NCBI RefSeq assembly: GCF_009917385.1
Contig: NZ_QWLJ01000003.1
Span: 79,687-143,686, forward strand
Direction: 5' to 3'
DNA: 64,000 bases
Origin: Roseburia sp. 1XD42-34
Lineage (GTDB): Bacteria > Bacillota > Bacilli > Bacillales > Amphibacillaceae
In this document: piece after piece, positions 56,674 through 64,000 of the stretch
Layout: each line of letters begins with the position of its first letter
Numbering within the stretch: the first letter of the stretch is position 1
Position numbers and translations under genes: made by a program
The notes under the pieces: model-generated
Told to the model about the DNA's origin: nothing
Seen by the model: the letters and a program-made list of their open reading frames with translations, nothing else
Databases searched by the model: none

Positions 56674-57709
56674 TAAATTTAACTAAATTGTAACAAAATT
56701 CAGAAACAACATCTCTCATAGATAGAGCTTGCCCTGTACTCTTAATAAGGATCACTTTCCTTTAAGCGTTAATTTTTCCAGACTGAAGTTTGTAAACCAG
56801 CATCCCACTCATTGATTGGTAAACGTGAGCTAAGAAAGGAACATTAATAAAAAGCAAATCTATTTATTCTTTGGCAAACGGTATTTGTAGAATAAAGTAT
56901 GAACTAATACTGTCAAGTATATAACCTTACCAATGCGTAATTATATCTGTTTCTTCTTCATTAGTCAACCAATTATGTTTCGAATCTCACAATTCAAAAT
57001 TAGCACGAATAATGAAGCAAATAATGGCTTTCCTTAAAAGGAACAACTAATAAGGTTAATTACAGCAATATCTATGCCAACGCGTATTCTATCCTAATAT
57101 AGTATATATCCTTTTTTTAGAAGGTTCAAACATTAACATTGTTAAGAAACGGTGACGAAGTTCATAGTCACCACATACAACGTAAAACCATAGTGGTTAA
57201 CCGACACAAGTATAGAAAAGAAGGAGAAAAAAGCAGCTTCTGTTTTTATAGGAGTAACATTTTTAAAAAGATATGCTGATTAAGAAATTTATTAAAACTA
57301 TAAAGGAAAGGTAACGACAAAATAGCGAAGAATGATGGCAAGAAGAAAAACTCCTTCAAGAAATTCCCTTGCGTATTCATGGAACGGATCACAGATAGAT
57401 TGTCTCATCATTTTCGAGTATCACAAGCATTTTGAGAGAGGAAATAAGATGTTACTTTCAGAAAAAAAGATCTATCTTTAAAACCAAAATATATGGAGGG
57501 TGAGGACAAGTCCACTTGTAACCGACCAGTCTTCGATTTTCGCATTCATAAGGATATGTAGCAAGAAGATCGTTGTTTGGTATAACTTAACCGTTTGGGT
57601 TAGAGAACACAAGCTACTTTTAATTATGTCACCTACATCCCTATTTAAGTAGATCATATCCAAAACGCAAACGAAGGCCCAAGCACCCTTTTAAACACGA
57701 AGTGAACAG

Positions 57710-57840
57710 GACGAATGAACCGAGATAAAGTGAACCTCCAATCCGTGTGGTTTTCTTTCGCCCGCCGTGATTGTTAGTACAGCAAGGGTATGACCTAAAG
57801 GCCTTGAACGAATCGGGCAATTAGGTTATCTCCACTTCGA
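57710..57840. repeat. Dispersed intergenic repeat, copy 2
   Basis: The counterpart of 4287-4420. Shared blocks in the same order: ATAAAGTGAA, GGTTTTC, TGATT, GTATGACCTAAAGGCC, and a GGGCAATTAGG block followed by TTATCTCCAC. Divergence between the copies is high, so the family is old. Confidence 0.6.
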
Positions 57841-58000
57841 CTTGTTCAGCTTCACCTCTTTCATGCTTGAAATAGTAATCTTGCAACACTTTTTTACAAG
57901 GAAAAAAAGCACGGCGAGGTGACGAATCGAAGGGCGATCTTGTGAAATACATAGCGGTGTGGCGATGGAGACAGATGATATTATAGTTCGGTAAAGAAAA

Positions 58001-58022
58001 CTGCTCAACGATCGTTGAGCAG
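58001..58022 (-). terminator. Terminator directly after topA
   Basis: A 22-base perfect palindrome, arms CTGCTCAACGA/TCGTTGAGCAG, abutting the topA stop codon. On the minus strand it is followed by TTTTCTTT. As a terminator its loop must open the central base pairs. Confidence 0.78.
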
Positions 58023-60101
58023 TTACTTCTGTACTTCTTCCTTATATTCGCAATTTGTACATTGAATTTGCGTGCCCTTTTTCGCTTTTTTCTCAACTAA
58101 TAACGCATGACATTTAGGGCAAGGACGTGAAATAGGTTTATCCCAGGAAACGAAGTCACATTCAGGAAATTGATCGCAGCCATAGAATGTGCGACGTTTT
58201 TTTGATTTTCTTTCTACAATTTCTCCATCCTTACATTTAGGACAATTCACACCTATCTTCTTTAAAATCGGCTTCGTGTTTCTACACTCTGGAAAGTTAG
58301 AGCAAGCTAAAAACTTCCCGTACCTTCCCATTTTATAAACCATTTCGTGACCACAGTTTTCACATTCAATTCCTGCTGGCTCATCTTTTATTTCCACTTT
58401 TTCCATTTCCTGCTCTGCTTTTTTCAAGCGTTTTTCAAATTCTTGATAGAATTGGTCAATGACTTTCACCCATACTGTACGCCCTTCTTCAACAGCGTCT
58501 AAATCATTTTCCATTTGAGCAGTGAAATCCACATCAATAATCTTCGGGAAAAATTCCTCAACTAGTTCCAATACAATCGTCCCTAATTCCGTTGGGACAA
58601 ACCGCTTATTATCAACACTTACATAACCTCTCCTTTGAATAGTATCCAACGTTGGCGCATAAGTGGATGGACGACCAATCCCAAGCTCTTCCATCGTTTT
58701 TACTAATCTCGCTTCCGTATACCTTGGAGGTGGCTGTGTAAAGTGTTGATTTGGCTTTATTTCCTGTGCTTTCACTTTCATGCCTTCTGTTAATGCTGGA
58801 AGCAGTTTATTTTCATCCTTTTTATTATCATCATTTCCTTCAACATACACTTTCATAAAACCTTTAAATTTAATTTTCGAACCGGTAGCTCGAAACTCTA
58901 CATTATTATTTAATAAATGGACTGTCATAGTGTCCATTACAGCAGCAGCCATCTGACTGGCTAAAAAACGTTCCCAAATTAATTTATATAATCGCAACTG
59001 ATCTCTCGAAAGAATCGATTTGAGTGTGTTTGGTTCTCTTAACACAGATGTTGGTCGAATAGCCTCATGCGCATCTTGAGCGGACTCTGATTGTTTCGCT
59101 TGCTTATTTGATCCAAGGTACTCGTTCCCATATTGGTCGCTTATATACGATTTGGCTTCCTTTTTAGCTGTTTCAGAGATTCTTGTTGAGTCTGTACGCA
59201 TATAAGTAATTAAACCAGTTATTCCACCCGCTTGACGTCCAAGGTCGATTCCTTCATACAATTGTTGCGCAACCATCATGGTTTTCTTTGCTTTGAAATT
59301 GAGTTTTCTAGCGGCTTCCTGTTGTAGGGAAGAAGTGGTAAAAGGTTGAGCTGGATTTCGCCTCCGTTCTTTTTTATTCACTTTATCAACCGCAAACTGG
59401 TCACCTTGAAGCATTTGTTTAATTTCCTTTACATCTGCTTCCGTTTTTAAAGCTACTTTTTTTCCATTCACCCCATAAAAAGAGCCTTGAAATAATTCTT
59501 TATCTTTTAAAAACTGTGCATCGATTGACCAGTACTCTTCAGGCTTAAAGTTTTCTATTTCTTTTTCACGGTCGATAATTAATTTGACAGCAACAGATTG
59601 TACACGACCTGCACTTAAACCCTTTTTAACCTTCTTCCATAATAATGGACTAATATTGTATCCGACAAGACGATCCAATATTCTTCTTGCTTGTTGTGCA
59701 TCAACTAAATTCATATTTATTGATCTAGGGTGCTTAAACGACTCTTTGATCGCTTCTTTCGTAATTTCATTGAACACGACCCTGCATTCTGATTGTTCAT
59801 CAATGTTTAAAATATGCGCTAAGTGCCAAGCAATAGCTTCCCCTTCTCGATCCGGGTCAGCGGCAAGGTAAATTTTCTTTGCTTTTTTTGCAGCAGCCTT
59901 TAAGTCCTTAACGACATCCCCTTTTCCGCGAATCGTGATGTACTTTGGTGCATAATTATTCTCTGCATCCACACCCATTTGACTTTTTGGTAAATCTCTC
60001 ACATGGCCCATTGATGCCTTTACTTTATATTTTTTGCCTAAATAACGTTCAATCGTCTTTGCCTTCGCAGGCGATTCGACGATTACTAGATAATCTGACA
60101 T
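58023..60101 (-). CDS. topA: DNA topoisomerase I
   Basis: A type IA topoisomerase that relaxes negative supercoils. From the ATG at 60101 (GGGAGG upstream) the protein has 692 residues. The TOPRIM domain starts [19 protein letters not shown], with [13 protein letters not shown] near 81-93. The catalytic tyrosine is Tyr300 in [15 protein letters not shown]. Three C-terminal zinc ribbons follow: [11 protein letters not shown]...[17 protein letters not shown]...CDQFPEC and [10 protein letters not shown]...CTNCEY. The frame extends 15 codons further upstream to a GTG or ATG, but without a good ribosome-binding site. Confidence 0.98.
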   Translation of the reverse strand: MSDYLVIVESPAKAKTIERYLGKKYKVKASMGHVRDLPKSQMGVDAENNYAPKYITIRGKGDVVKDLKAAAKKAKKIYLAADPDREGEAIAWHLAHILNIDEQSECRVVFNEITKEAIKESFKHPRSINMNLVDAQQARRILDRLVGYNISPLLWKKVKKGLSAGRVQSVAVKLIIDREKEIENFKPEEYWSIDAQFLKDKELFQGSFYGVNGKKVALKTEADVKEIKQMLQGDQFAVDKVNKKERRRNPAQPFTTSSLQQEAARKLNFKAKKTMMVAQQLYEGIDLGRQAGGITGLITYMRTDSTRISETAKKEAKSYISDQYGNEYLGSNKQAKQSESAQDAHEAIRPTSVLREPNTLKSILSRDQLRLYKLIWERFLASQMAAAVMDTMTVHLLNNNVEFRATGSKIKFKGFMKVYVEGNDDNKKDENKLLPALTEGMKVKAQEIKPNQHFTQPPPRYTEARLVKTMEELGIGRPSTYAPTLDTIQRRGYVSVDNKRFVPTELGTIVLELVEEFFPKIIDVDFTAQMENDLDAVEEGRTVWVKVIDQFYQEFEKRLKKAEQEMEKVEIKDEPAGIECENCGHEMVYKMGRYGKFLACSNFPECRNTKPILKKIGVNCPKCKDGEIVERKSKKRRTFYGCDQFPECDFVSWDKPISRPCPKCHALLVEKKAKKGTQIQCTNCEYKEEVQK

Positions 60102-60254
60102 ATCATTTCCTCCCAAGCTAAGGTTGTCTATAGACAACCTTCCCATACAACCAGAATTTATATCTGGTAATCGTGTATTTCTTTATTTCCTACTATTTTG
60201 TTATACGAATGAACTATTGGTATCGTTCTTAAAATTATTTGCAAATCTTCACTA

Positions 60255-60283
60255 ATAGTAAATATATACGGTACATTTGTCAA
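60255..60283 (-). promoter_or_regulatory. Sigma-A promoter of topA
   Basis: On the minus strand a perfect TTGACA, a 17-base spacer and TACTAT. It is about 155 bases upstream of the topA ATG, in the dprA-topA gap. Confidence 0.6.
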
Positions 60284-60385
60284 ACATGATCTGAAACAAA
60301 GCTTGCAATTATTCCGCTATTACTACTGCAAAACTACCATTAAAACATTGTAGCACAGCCTTTAGTTCAGATGCTTTTTATACGG

Positions 60386-61321
60386 CTAAACAAATTCTTT
60401 TTTATAGCTCGAATCCCATTCTTCCAATATCTCACTCGCATTCGTAACCAGTTGAGCTCCATCACGAATTAATTGGTGACAGCCCTCTGTCTGTTCCATA
60501 AATATAGACCCAGGAACAGTAAACACTTCTCTTCCTTGCTCCAATGCTTGATCAACAGTTATCATTGTACCACTTCTCTTTTTTGCTTCAATAACTAATG
60601 TGCCAAAGCTTAGCCCACTAATAATTCTGTTCCGTTCTGGAAAATGGTGCCTTGCAGGTCGAGTTGTTGGAGGATATTCAGACAGAACGAGGCCTTTTTT
60701 AACAATTTCATGAAACAGTTGCCTGTTTTCTTTTGGATAAATATAATGAAAGCCACTCCCTAATACAGCTATCGTATTCCCACAGTTTTCTAGAGTTATT
60801 TCATGCGCAAACTGATCTACTCCTTTTGCCATGCCACTAACAATTAACCATTTGTTTTGAAGTAATGGTTCTATTAGAAAAGCTACTTTTTTCTTTGCTT
60901 CTGCAGAGGGATTTCTTGAGCCGATCACACTTATGGCAGGCGTATAGTTTAATAAACGCAAGTCACCTTTTCCATATAGCACCAGTGGTGGATCATGAAT
61001 AGCTTTTAACATAGGGGGGTACCGTTTGTCAAGAATAGTAATTATATGATAATTCGCCATTTCTGACTTCGATCGTTTTATAAGCGTATCACAATGAAGG
61101 TCTTGATAAAGATCAGCAGCATTTTTAAAGGAGAGAGAATAAGCGTGGCTTATTTGTTTAGGAGACATTTGATAAAGATGTAAAAGAGAGATATCTTGCT
61201 TTAAGATTTTTTGTATCCAGCGTCTAGTGATACCTCTGCAGCGGCTTAAATGAATTAAACGAAATCGAACGCTAGTTATTATATTCCACTTCCTTTCATT
61301 TTTATATGAAAATATTTTCAT
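60386..61321 (-). CDS. dprA: DNA processing protein DprA (Smf)
   Basis: Binds incoming single-stranded DNA during natural transformation and loads RecA. An N-terminal SAM-like region (LIHLSRCRGITRRWIQKIL) precedes the Rossmann core: AISVIGSRNPSAEAKKKVAF, then WLIVSGMAKGVDQFAHEITL, NTIAVLGSGFHYIYPKENR, HHFPERNRIISGLSFGTLVI and VFTVPGSIFMEQTEGCHQLI. The frame could start at TTG 61354, but ATG at 61321 is closer to family length, giving 311 residues. It lies between sucD and topA as in B. subtilis. Confidence 0.95.
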   Translation of the reverse strand: MKIFSYKNERKWNIITSVRFRLIHLSRCRGITRRWIQKILKQDISLLHLYQMSPKQISHAYSLSFKNAADLYQDLHCDTLIKRSKSEMANYHIITILDKRYPPMLKAIHDPPLVLYGKGDLRLLNYTPAISVIGSRNPSAEAKKKVAFLIEPLLQNKWLIVSGMAKGVDQFAHEITLENCGNTIAVLGSGFHYIYPKENRQLFHEIVKKGLVLSEYPPTTRPARHHFPERNRIISGLSFGTLVIEAKKRSGTMITVDQALEQGREVFTVPGSIFMEQTEGCHQLIRDGAQLVTNASEILEEWDSSYKKEFV

Positions 61322-61492
61322 AAACGAGACTCTTATCCAATATAGGATCAACAAGTAATTTTTAATGAATGAAGTAAGTAATCCATTTTTGCCAAGGTGC
61401 TAAATTCCAACAAAAAATCAGCTTTTAGCCTGCCTGAAATCGAACGAAAGTTCTTATTCTTATATATGGAACATTAACTAATAAGAAGTACA

Positions 61493-61521
61493 GAGGAGCC
61501 TAAGTCCTGGTTAGGCTCCTC
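61493..61521 (-). terminator. Terminator after sucD
   Basis: An 11-bp perfect stem GAGGAGCCTAA/TTAGGCTCCTC with a 7-base loop, followed on the minus strand by TGTACTTCTTATT. It lies about 80 bases downstream of the sucD stop. Confidence 0.78.
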
Positions 61522-61601
61522 CACTAAGCAGAAGGTATCCCCGTAGTAACCTAAGTTCTTTCATCTTTCTTATTTACCTTATGCTTGAAAATCTTTTAAT
61601 C

Positions 61602-62504
61602 TTAATGCGTTTTGCATTTCTCTTTTAAGCCATTTTCTTCAAGAGCACGAATCATCGTTTCACCCATTACCGCAGGGGTTTCAGCGACTTTAATCCCACA
61701 CTCGTTCATAATTCGGATTTTTTCCGCTGCCGTTCCTTTTCCGCCCGATATAATAGCACCAGCATGTCCCATCCGTTTTCCTGGAGGGGCTGTTGCGCCA
61801 CCTATAAAGCCAACAACAGGCTTCGTCATATTTGCTTTTACCCATTCGGCAGCTTCCTCTTCCGCTGTACCGCCGATTTCACCAATCATCATTACTGCAT
61901 ATGTTTCTGGGTCATTATTAAAAGCCTCTAAGACATCGATAAAATTAGTCCCGTTGACAGGGTCTCCACCAATACCAACAGCTGTCGTTTGCCCGTAGCC
62001 AGCTTCTGATAATTGATGTACTGCTTCGTAAGTTAGTGTTCCTGAACGGGATACGACACCGATATGACCTTTTTTATGAATATAACCAGGCATGATTCCA
62101 ATTTTACTTTCATCAGCAGTAATTACTCCCGGACAGTTTGGACCGACTAATCGTGTTTTCTTTCCTTCCATATAACGTTTGACTTTCACCATATCCATAA
62201 CTGGAATATGTTCTGTGATACAAATAACTAAATCTAGTTCCGCGTCTACTGCTTCTAAAATAGCATCTGCTGCAAACGGCGCGGGAACGTAAATGACAGA
62301 AGCTGTTGCACCTGTAGCTTTTACTGCTTCAATTACTGTATTGAACACAGGTACTCCTTCAACCTCTGTACCACCTTTTTTTGGTGTTACACCACCAACA
62401 ATTTTCGTACCATATTCAAGCATTTGTTTGGTATGAAACTTAGCTGTGCCACCTGTTATTCCTTGGACAATTACTTTCGTATCTTTATTGACATATACAC
62501 TCAT
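61602..62504 (-). CDS. sucD: Succinyl-CoA synthetase alpha subunit
   Basis: The catalytic subunit of the TCA-cycle enzyme that makes succinate, CoA and ATP or GTP. The 300 residues have a CoA-binding Rossmann domain ([20 protein letters not shown]), the [18 protein letters not shown] signature and [20 protein letters not shown]. The phosphohistidine is in [20 protein letters not shown]. It follows sucC by 55 bases and ends before a terminator. Confidence 0.98.
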   Translation of the reverse strand: MSVYVNKDTKVIVQGITGGTAKFHTKQMLEYGTKIVGGVTPKKGGTEVEGVPVFNTVIEAVKATGATASVIYVPAPFAADAILEAVDAELDLVICITEHIPVMDMVKVKRYMEGKKTRLVGPNCPGVITADESKIGIMPGYIHKKGHIGVVSRSGTLTYEAVHQLSEAGYGQTTAVGIGGDPVNGTNFIDVLEAFNNDPETYAVMMIGEIGGTAEEEAAEWVKANMTKPVVGFIGGATAPPGKRMGHAGAIISGGKGTAAEKIRIMNECGIKVAETPAVMGETMIRALEENGLKEKCKTH

Positions 62505-62559
62505 TTTCGTCCGTCCTTTCCGCTATATCTGAAACAAATTTAACGTCATTTGGCGAGCT

Positions 62560-63720
62560 TTACTTTACCATGGAAACAATCTTTTCTGCACCATCAGCCA
62601 TTGAATTAGCTGAGGTAATATTCAATCCTGAAGCTTCAAGAATTTCCTTTCCTTTGGCAACGTTTGTCCCTTCTAAGCGAACAACTAACGGGATCTCTAA
62701 ACCTACTTGTTTCGTTGCTTCTACGACGCCTTCAGCGATCACATCACATTTCATAATTCCACCAAAAATATTAACGAAAATACCTTTTACATTCTTATCA
62801 GATAAAATGATTTTAAATGCTTCCGTTACCTTTTCCGCTGTAGCACCGCCCCCCACATCAAGGAAATTAGCAGGCTCTCCACCATAATGCTTAATAATGT
62901 CCATTGTAGACATAGCGAGACCAGCTCCATTTACCATGCAGCCAATGTTTCCATCCAATGAAATATAACTTAGATCGTACTTGGAAGCTTCTATTTCTTT
63001 TTCATCTTCTTCATCAAGATCACGCAAATCCATAATTTCCTTTTGGCGGAATAAAGCGTTGTCATCAAAATTTAATTTAGAATCCAAAGCTAATACTTCC
63101 CCGTCTCCGGTCGTTACCAATGGATTTATTTCAGCAATGGAACAATCCTTTTCAACAAATGCTGTATATAAGCTTATCATAAATTTTGAAGCTTTTCCTA
63201 ATAATTCATGTGGAATATTAATATTAAATGCTAATCTACGAGCTTGGAAACCTGTTAATCCAACAACGGGATCAATGACTTCTTTAAAAATCTTTTCAGG
63301 TGTAGCAGCAGCTACCTCTTCTATTTCTGTACCACCTTCTTCAGAAGCCATCATAACGACACGTGAGCTAGCACGATCGAGTACTACGCCAATGTAATAT
63401 TCATTTTGAATATCGCATCCCTCTTCAATTAACAAGCGTCTCACTTCTTGGCCTTGGGGACCTGTTTGATGCGTTACTAACGTTTTACCGAGAATTTCAT
63501 CGGCATATGTACGCACTTCATCCAAGTTTTTAGCTATTTTTACGCCGCCAGCTTTGCCACGTCCACCAGCATGAATTTGTGCCTTTACTACCGTGACATC
63601 GCTTCCTAATTTTTTAGCAGCTTCTACAGCTTCATCAACTGTATAGGCAACATGCCCATCAGGAACTTTAACGCCGTATTGTCGCAAAATCTCTTTGCCT
63701 TGATACTCATGAATGTTCAT
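62560..63720 (-). CDS. sucC: Succinyl-CoA synthetase beta subunit
   Basis: The nucleotide-binding and specificity subunit, with an ATP-grasp domain. From the ATG at 63720 the 386 residues begin [20 protein letters not shown]. The conserved [20 protein letters not shown] is followed by [20 protein letters not shown] and [20 protein letters not shown]. An ATG at 63738 overlaps the GGGAGG ribosome-binding site, so 63720 is the start. Confidence 0.98.
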   Translation of the reverse strand: MNIHEYQGKEILRQYGVKVPDGHVAYTVDEAVEAAKKLGSDVTVVKAQIHAGGRGKAGGVKIAKNLDEVRTYADEILGKTLVTHQTGPQGQEVRRLLIEEGCDIQNEYYIGVVLDRASSRVVMMASEEGGTEIEEVAAATPEKIFKEVIDPVVGLTGFQARRLAFNINIPHELLGKASKFMISLYTAFVEKDCSIAEINPLVTTGDGEVLALDSKLNFDDNALFRQKEIMDLRDLDEEDEKEIEASKYDLSYISLDGNIGCMVNGAGLAMSTMDIIKHYGGEPANFLDVGGGATAEKVTEAFKIILSDKNVKGIFVNIFGGIMKCDVIAEGVVEATKQVGLEIPLVVRLEGTNVAKGKEILEASGLNITSANSMADGAEKIVSMVK

Positions 63721-63754
63721 CCTATATCCTCCCATCAAAATTCACTGCATATCC

Positions 63755-63783
63755 ATTGTATAAAAAAACAATTCAATTCACAA
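63755..63783 (-). promoter_or_regulatory. Sigma-A promoter candidate for sucCD
   Basis: On the minus strand TTGTGA, a 17-base spacer, then TACAAT (5 of 6), about 35 bases upstream of the sucC start. Confidence 0.6.
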
Positions 63784-63896
63784 GAATTACCGCGTATCTT
63801 CTCCTTTTTTGTAGAATCATGTATTTATTTTTTTCGCTCTGCAAACAGTAAGTTGAAACGTTCATCTACGCATGAATGCAAGTTTAAAGGGTAAAC

Positions 63897-63955
63897 AGAG
63901 GCGCAGGGAGCCCGGTTAGCAATGTAGCGACTGGAGCGAATCAACTAAAGTTTTA
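63897..63955. repeat. Second dispersed repeat family, copy 2
   Basis: Matches the pattern at 52490-52545 (GTAGCGA-TGGA-CGAA-CAAC-AAG). Just beyond it a CTCCTG/CAGGAG hairpin lies at 63965-63979. The window ends at 64000, so the full extent is unknown. Confidence 0.45.
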
Positions 63956-64000
63956 GGAATCATGCTCCTGCAACAGGAGTATGCCGACGCCTGAGCGGCA

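Larger units (their letters stand above)
56618..58000. other. 1.4-kb non-coding gap at the expected trmFO position
   Basis: trmFO (gid) normally sits between topA and xerC. Here about 1.38 kb, close to the size of trmFO, holds no supported gene, and the short frames present show no similarity to a folate-dependent tRNA methyltransferase. The xerC promoter lies at the left edge, a dispersed repeat copy at about 57710-57840, and the topA terminator just beyond the right edge. The rest is AT-rich sequence I cannot assign. Confidence 0.6.

Noticed and set aside
57478..57663. A 61-codon frame in the trmFO gap
   Set aside because: No ribosome-binding site, no similarity to TrmFO, and composition like the surrounding non-coding DNA.
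57821..58096. A 91-codon minus-strand frame overlapping the 3' end of topA
   Set aside because: It runs through the topA zinc-ribbon codons in another frame and through the terminator, and its product has no recognisable features.

Overview
The window is chromosomal DNA from an AT-rich, low-GC Gram-positive bacterium of the family Bacillaceae. The gene order matches the Bacillus subtilis block sucC-sucD-dprA-topA-xerC-hslV-hslU-codY-fla/che-rpsB-tsf-pyrH-frr-uppS-cdsA-rseP-polC-rimP-nusA-ylxR-ylxQ-infB, and every gene I accept lies on the minus strand. A halotolerant genus such as Virgibacillus or Oceanobacillus is likely, but that is an inference from general protein character only.

Read in the direction of transcription (right to left): 63.7-60.1 kb carries succinyl-CoA synthetase (sucCD), DprA and topoisomerase I. 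56.6-52.9 kb is the xerC-hslV-hslU-codY operon with its own sigma-A promoter. 51.8-23.1 kb is an essentially complete fla/che operon. It holds the flagellar rod, MS-ring, switch, export apparatus and hook assembly genes, then flhF/flhG, the chemotaxis genes cheB-A-W-C-D and cheY, sigma-D, a FapA-type protein, two unidentified small genes and a SwrB-like protein.

23.0-16.3 kb is an accessory insertion between swrB and rpsB. It is a seven-gene, translationally coupled type III-B CRISPR effector operon: a DUF6602-like putative nuclease followed by cmr1 to cmr6. No CRISPR array, cas6, cas1/cas2 or CARF-domain effector is visible in the window. The Cas10 subunit is short, lacks a recognisable HD nuclease domain and has a GGED palm motif. 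The operon ends at a strong hairpin, next to a decayed IS200-type transposase remnant.

15.6-4.7 kb returns to the core block: rpsB (with a structured leader), tsf, pyrH, frr, uppS, cdsA, rseP and polC. 3.9-0 kb is rimP-nusA-ylxR-ylxQ-infB, with infB cut by the window edge.

Three genes expected from B. subtilis synteny are absent: trmFO (between topA and xerC), dxr (between cdsA and rseP) and proS (between rseP and polC). The trmFO and dxr positions hold non-coding DNA. Part of the trmFO gap is a dispersed repeat that recurs between polC and rimP.
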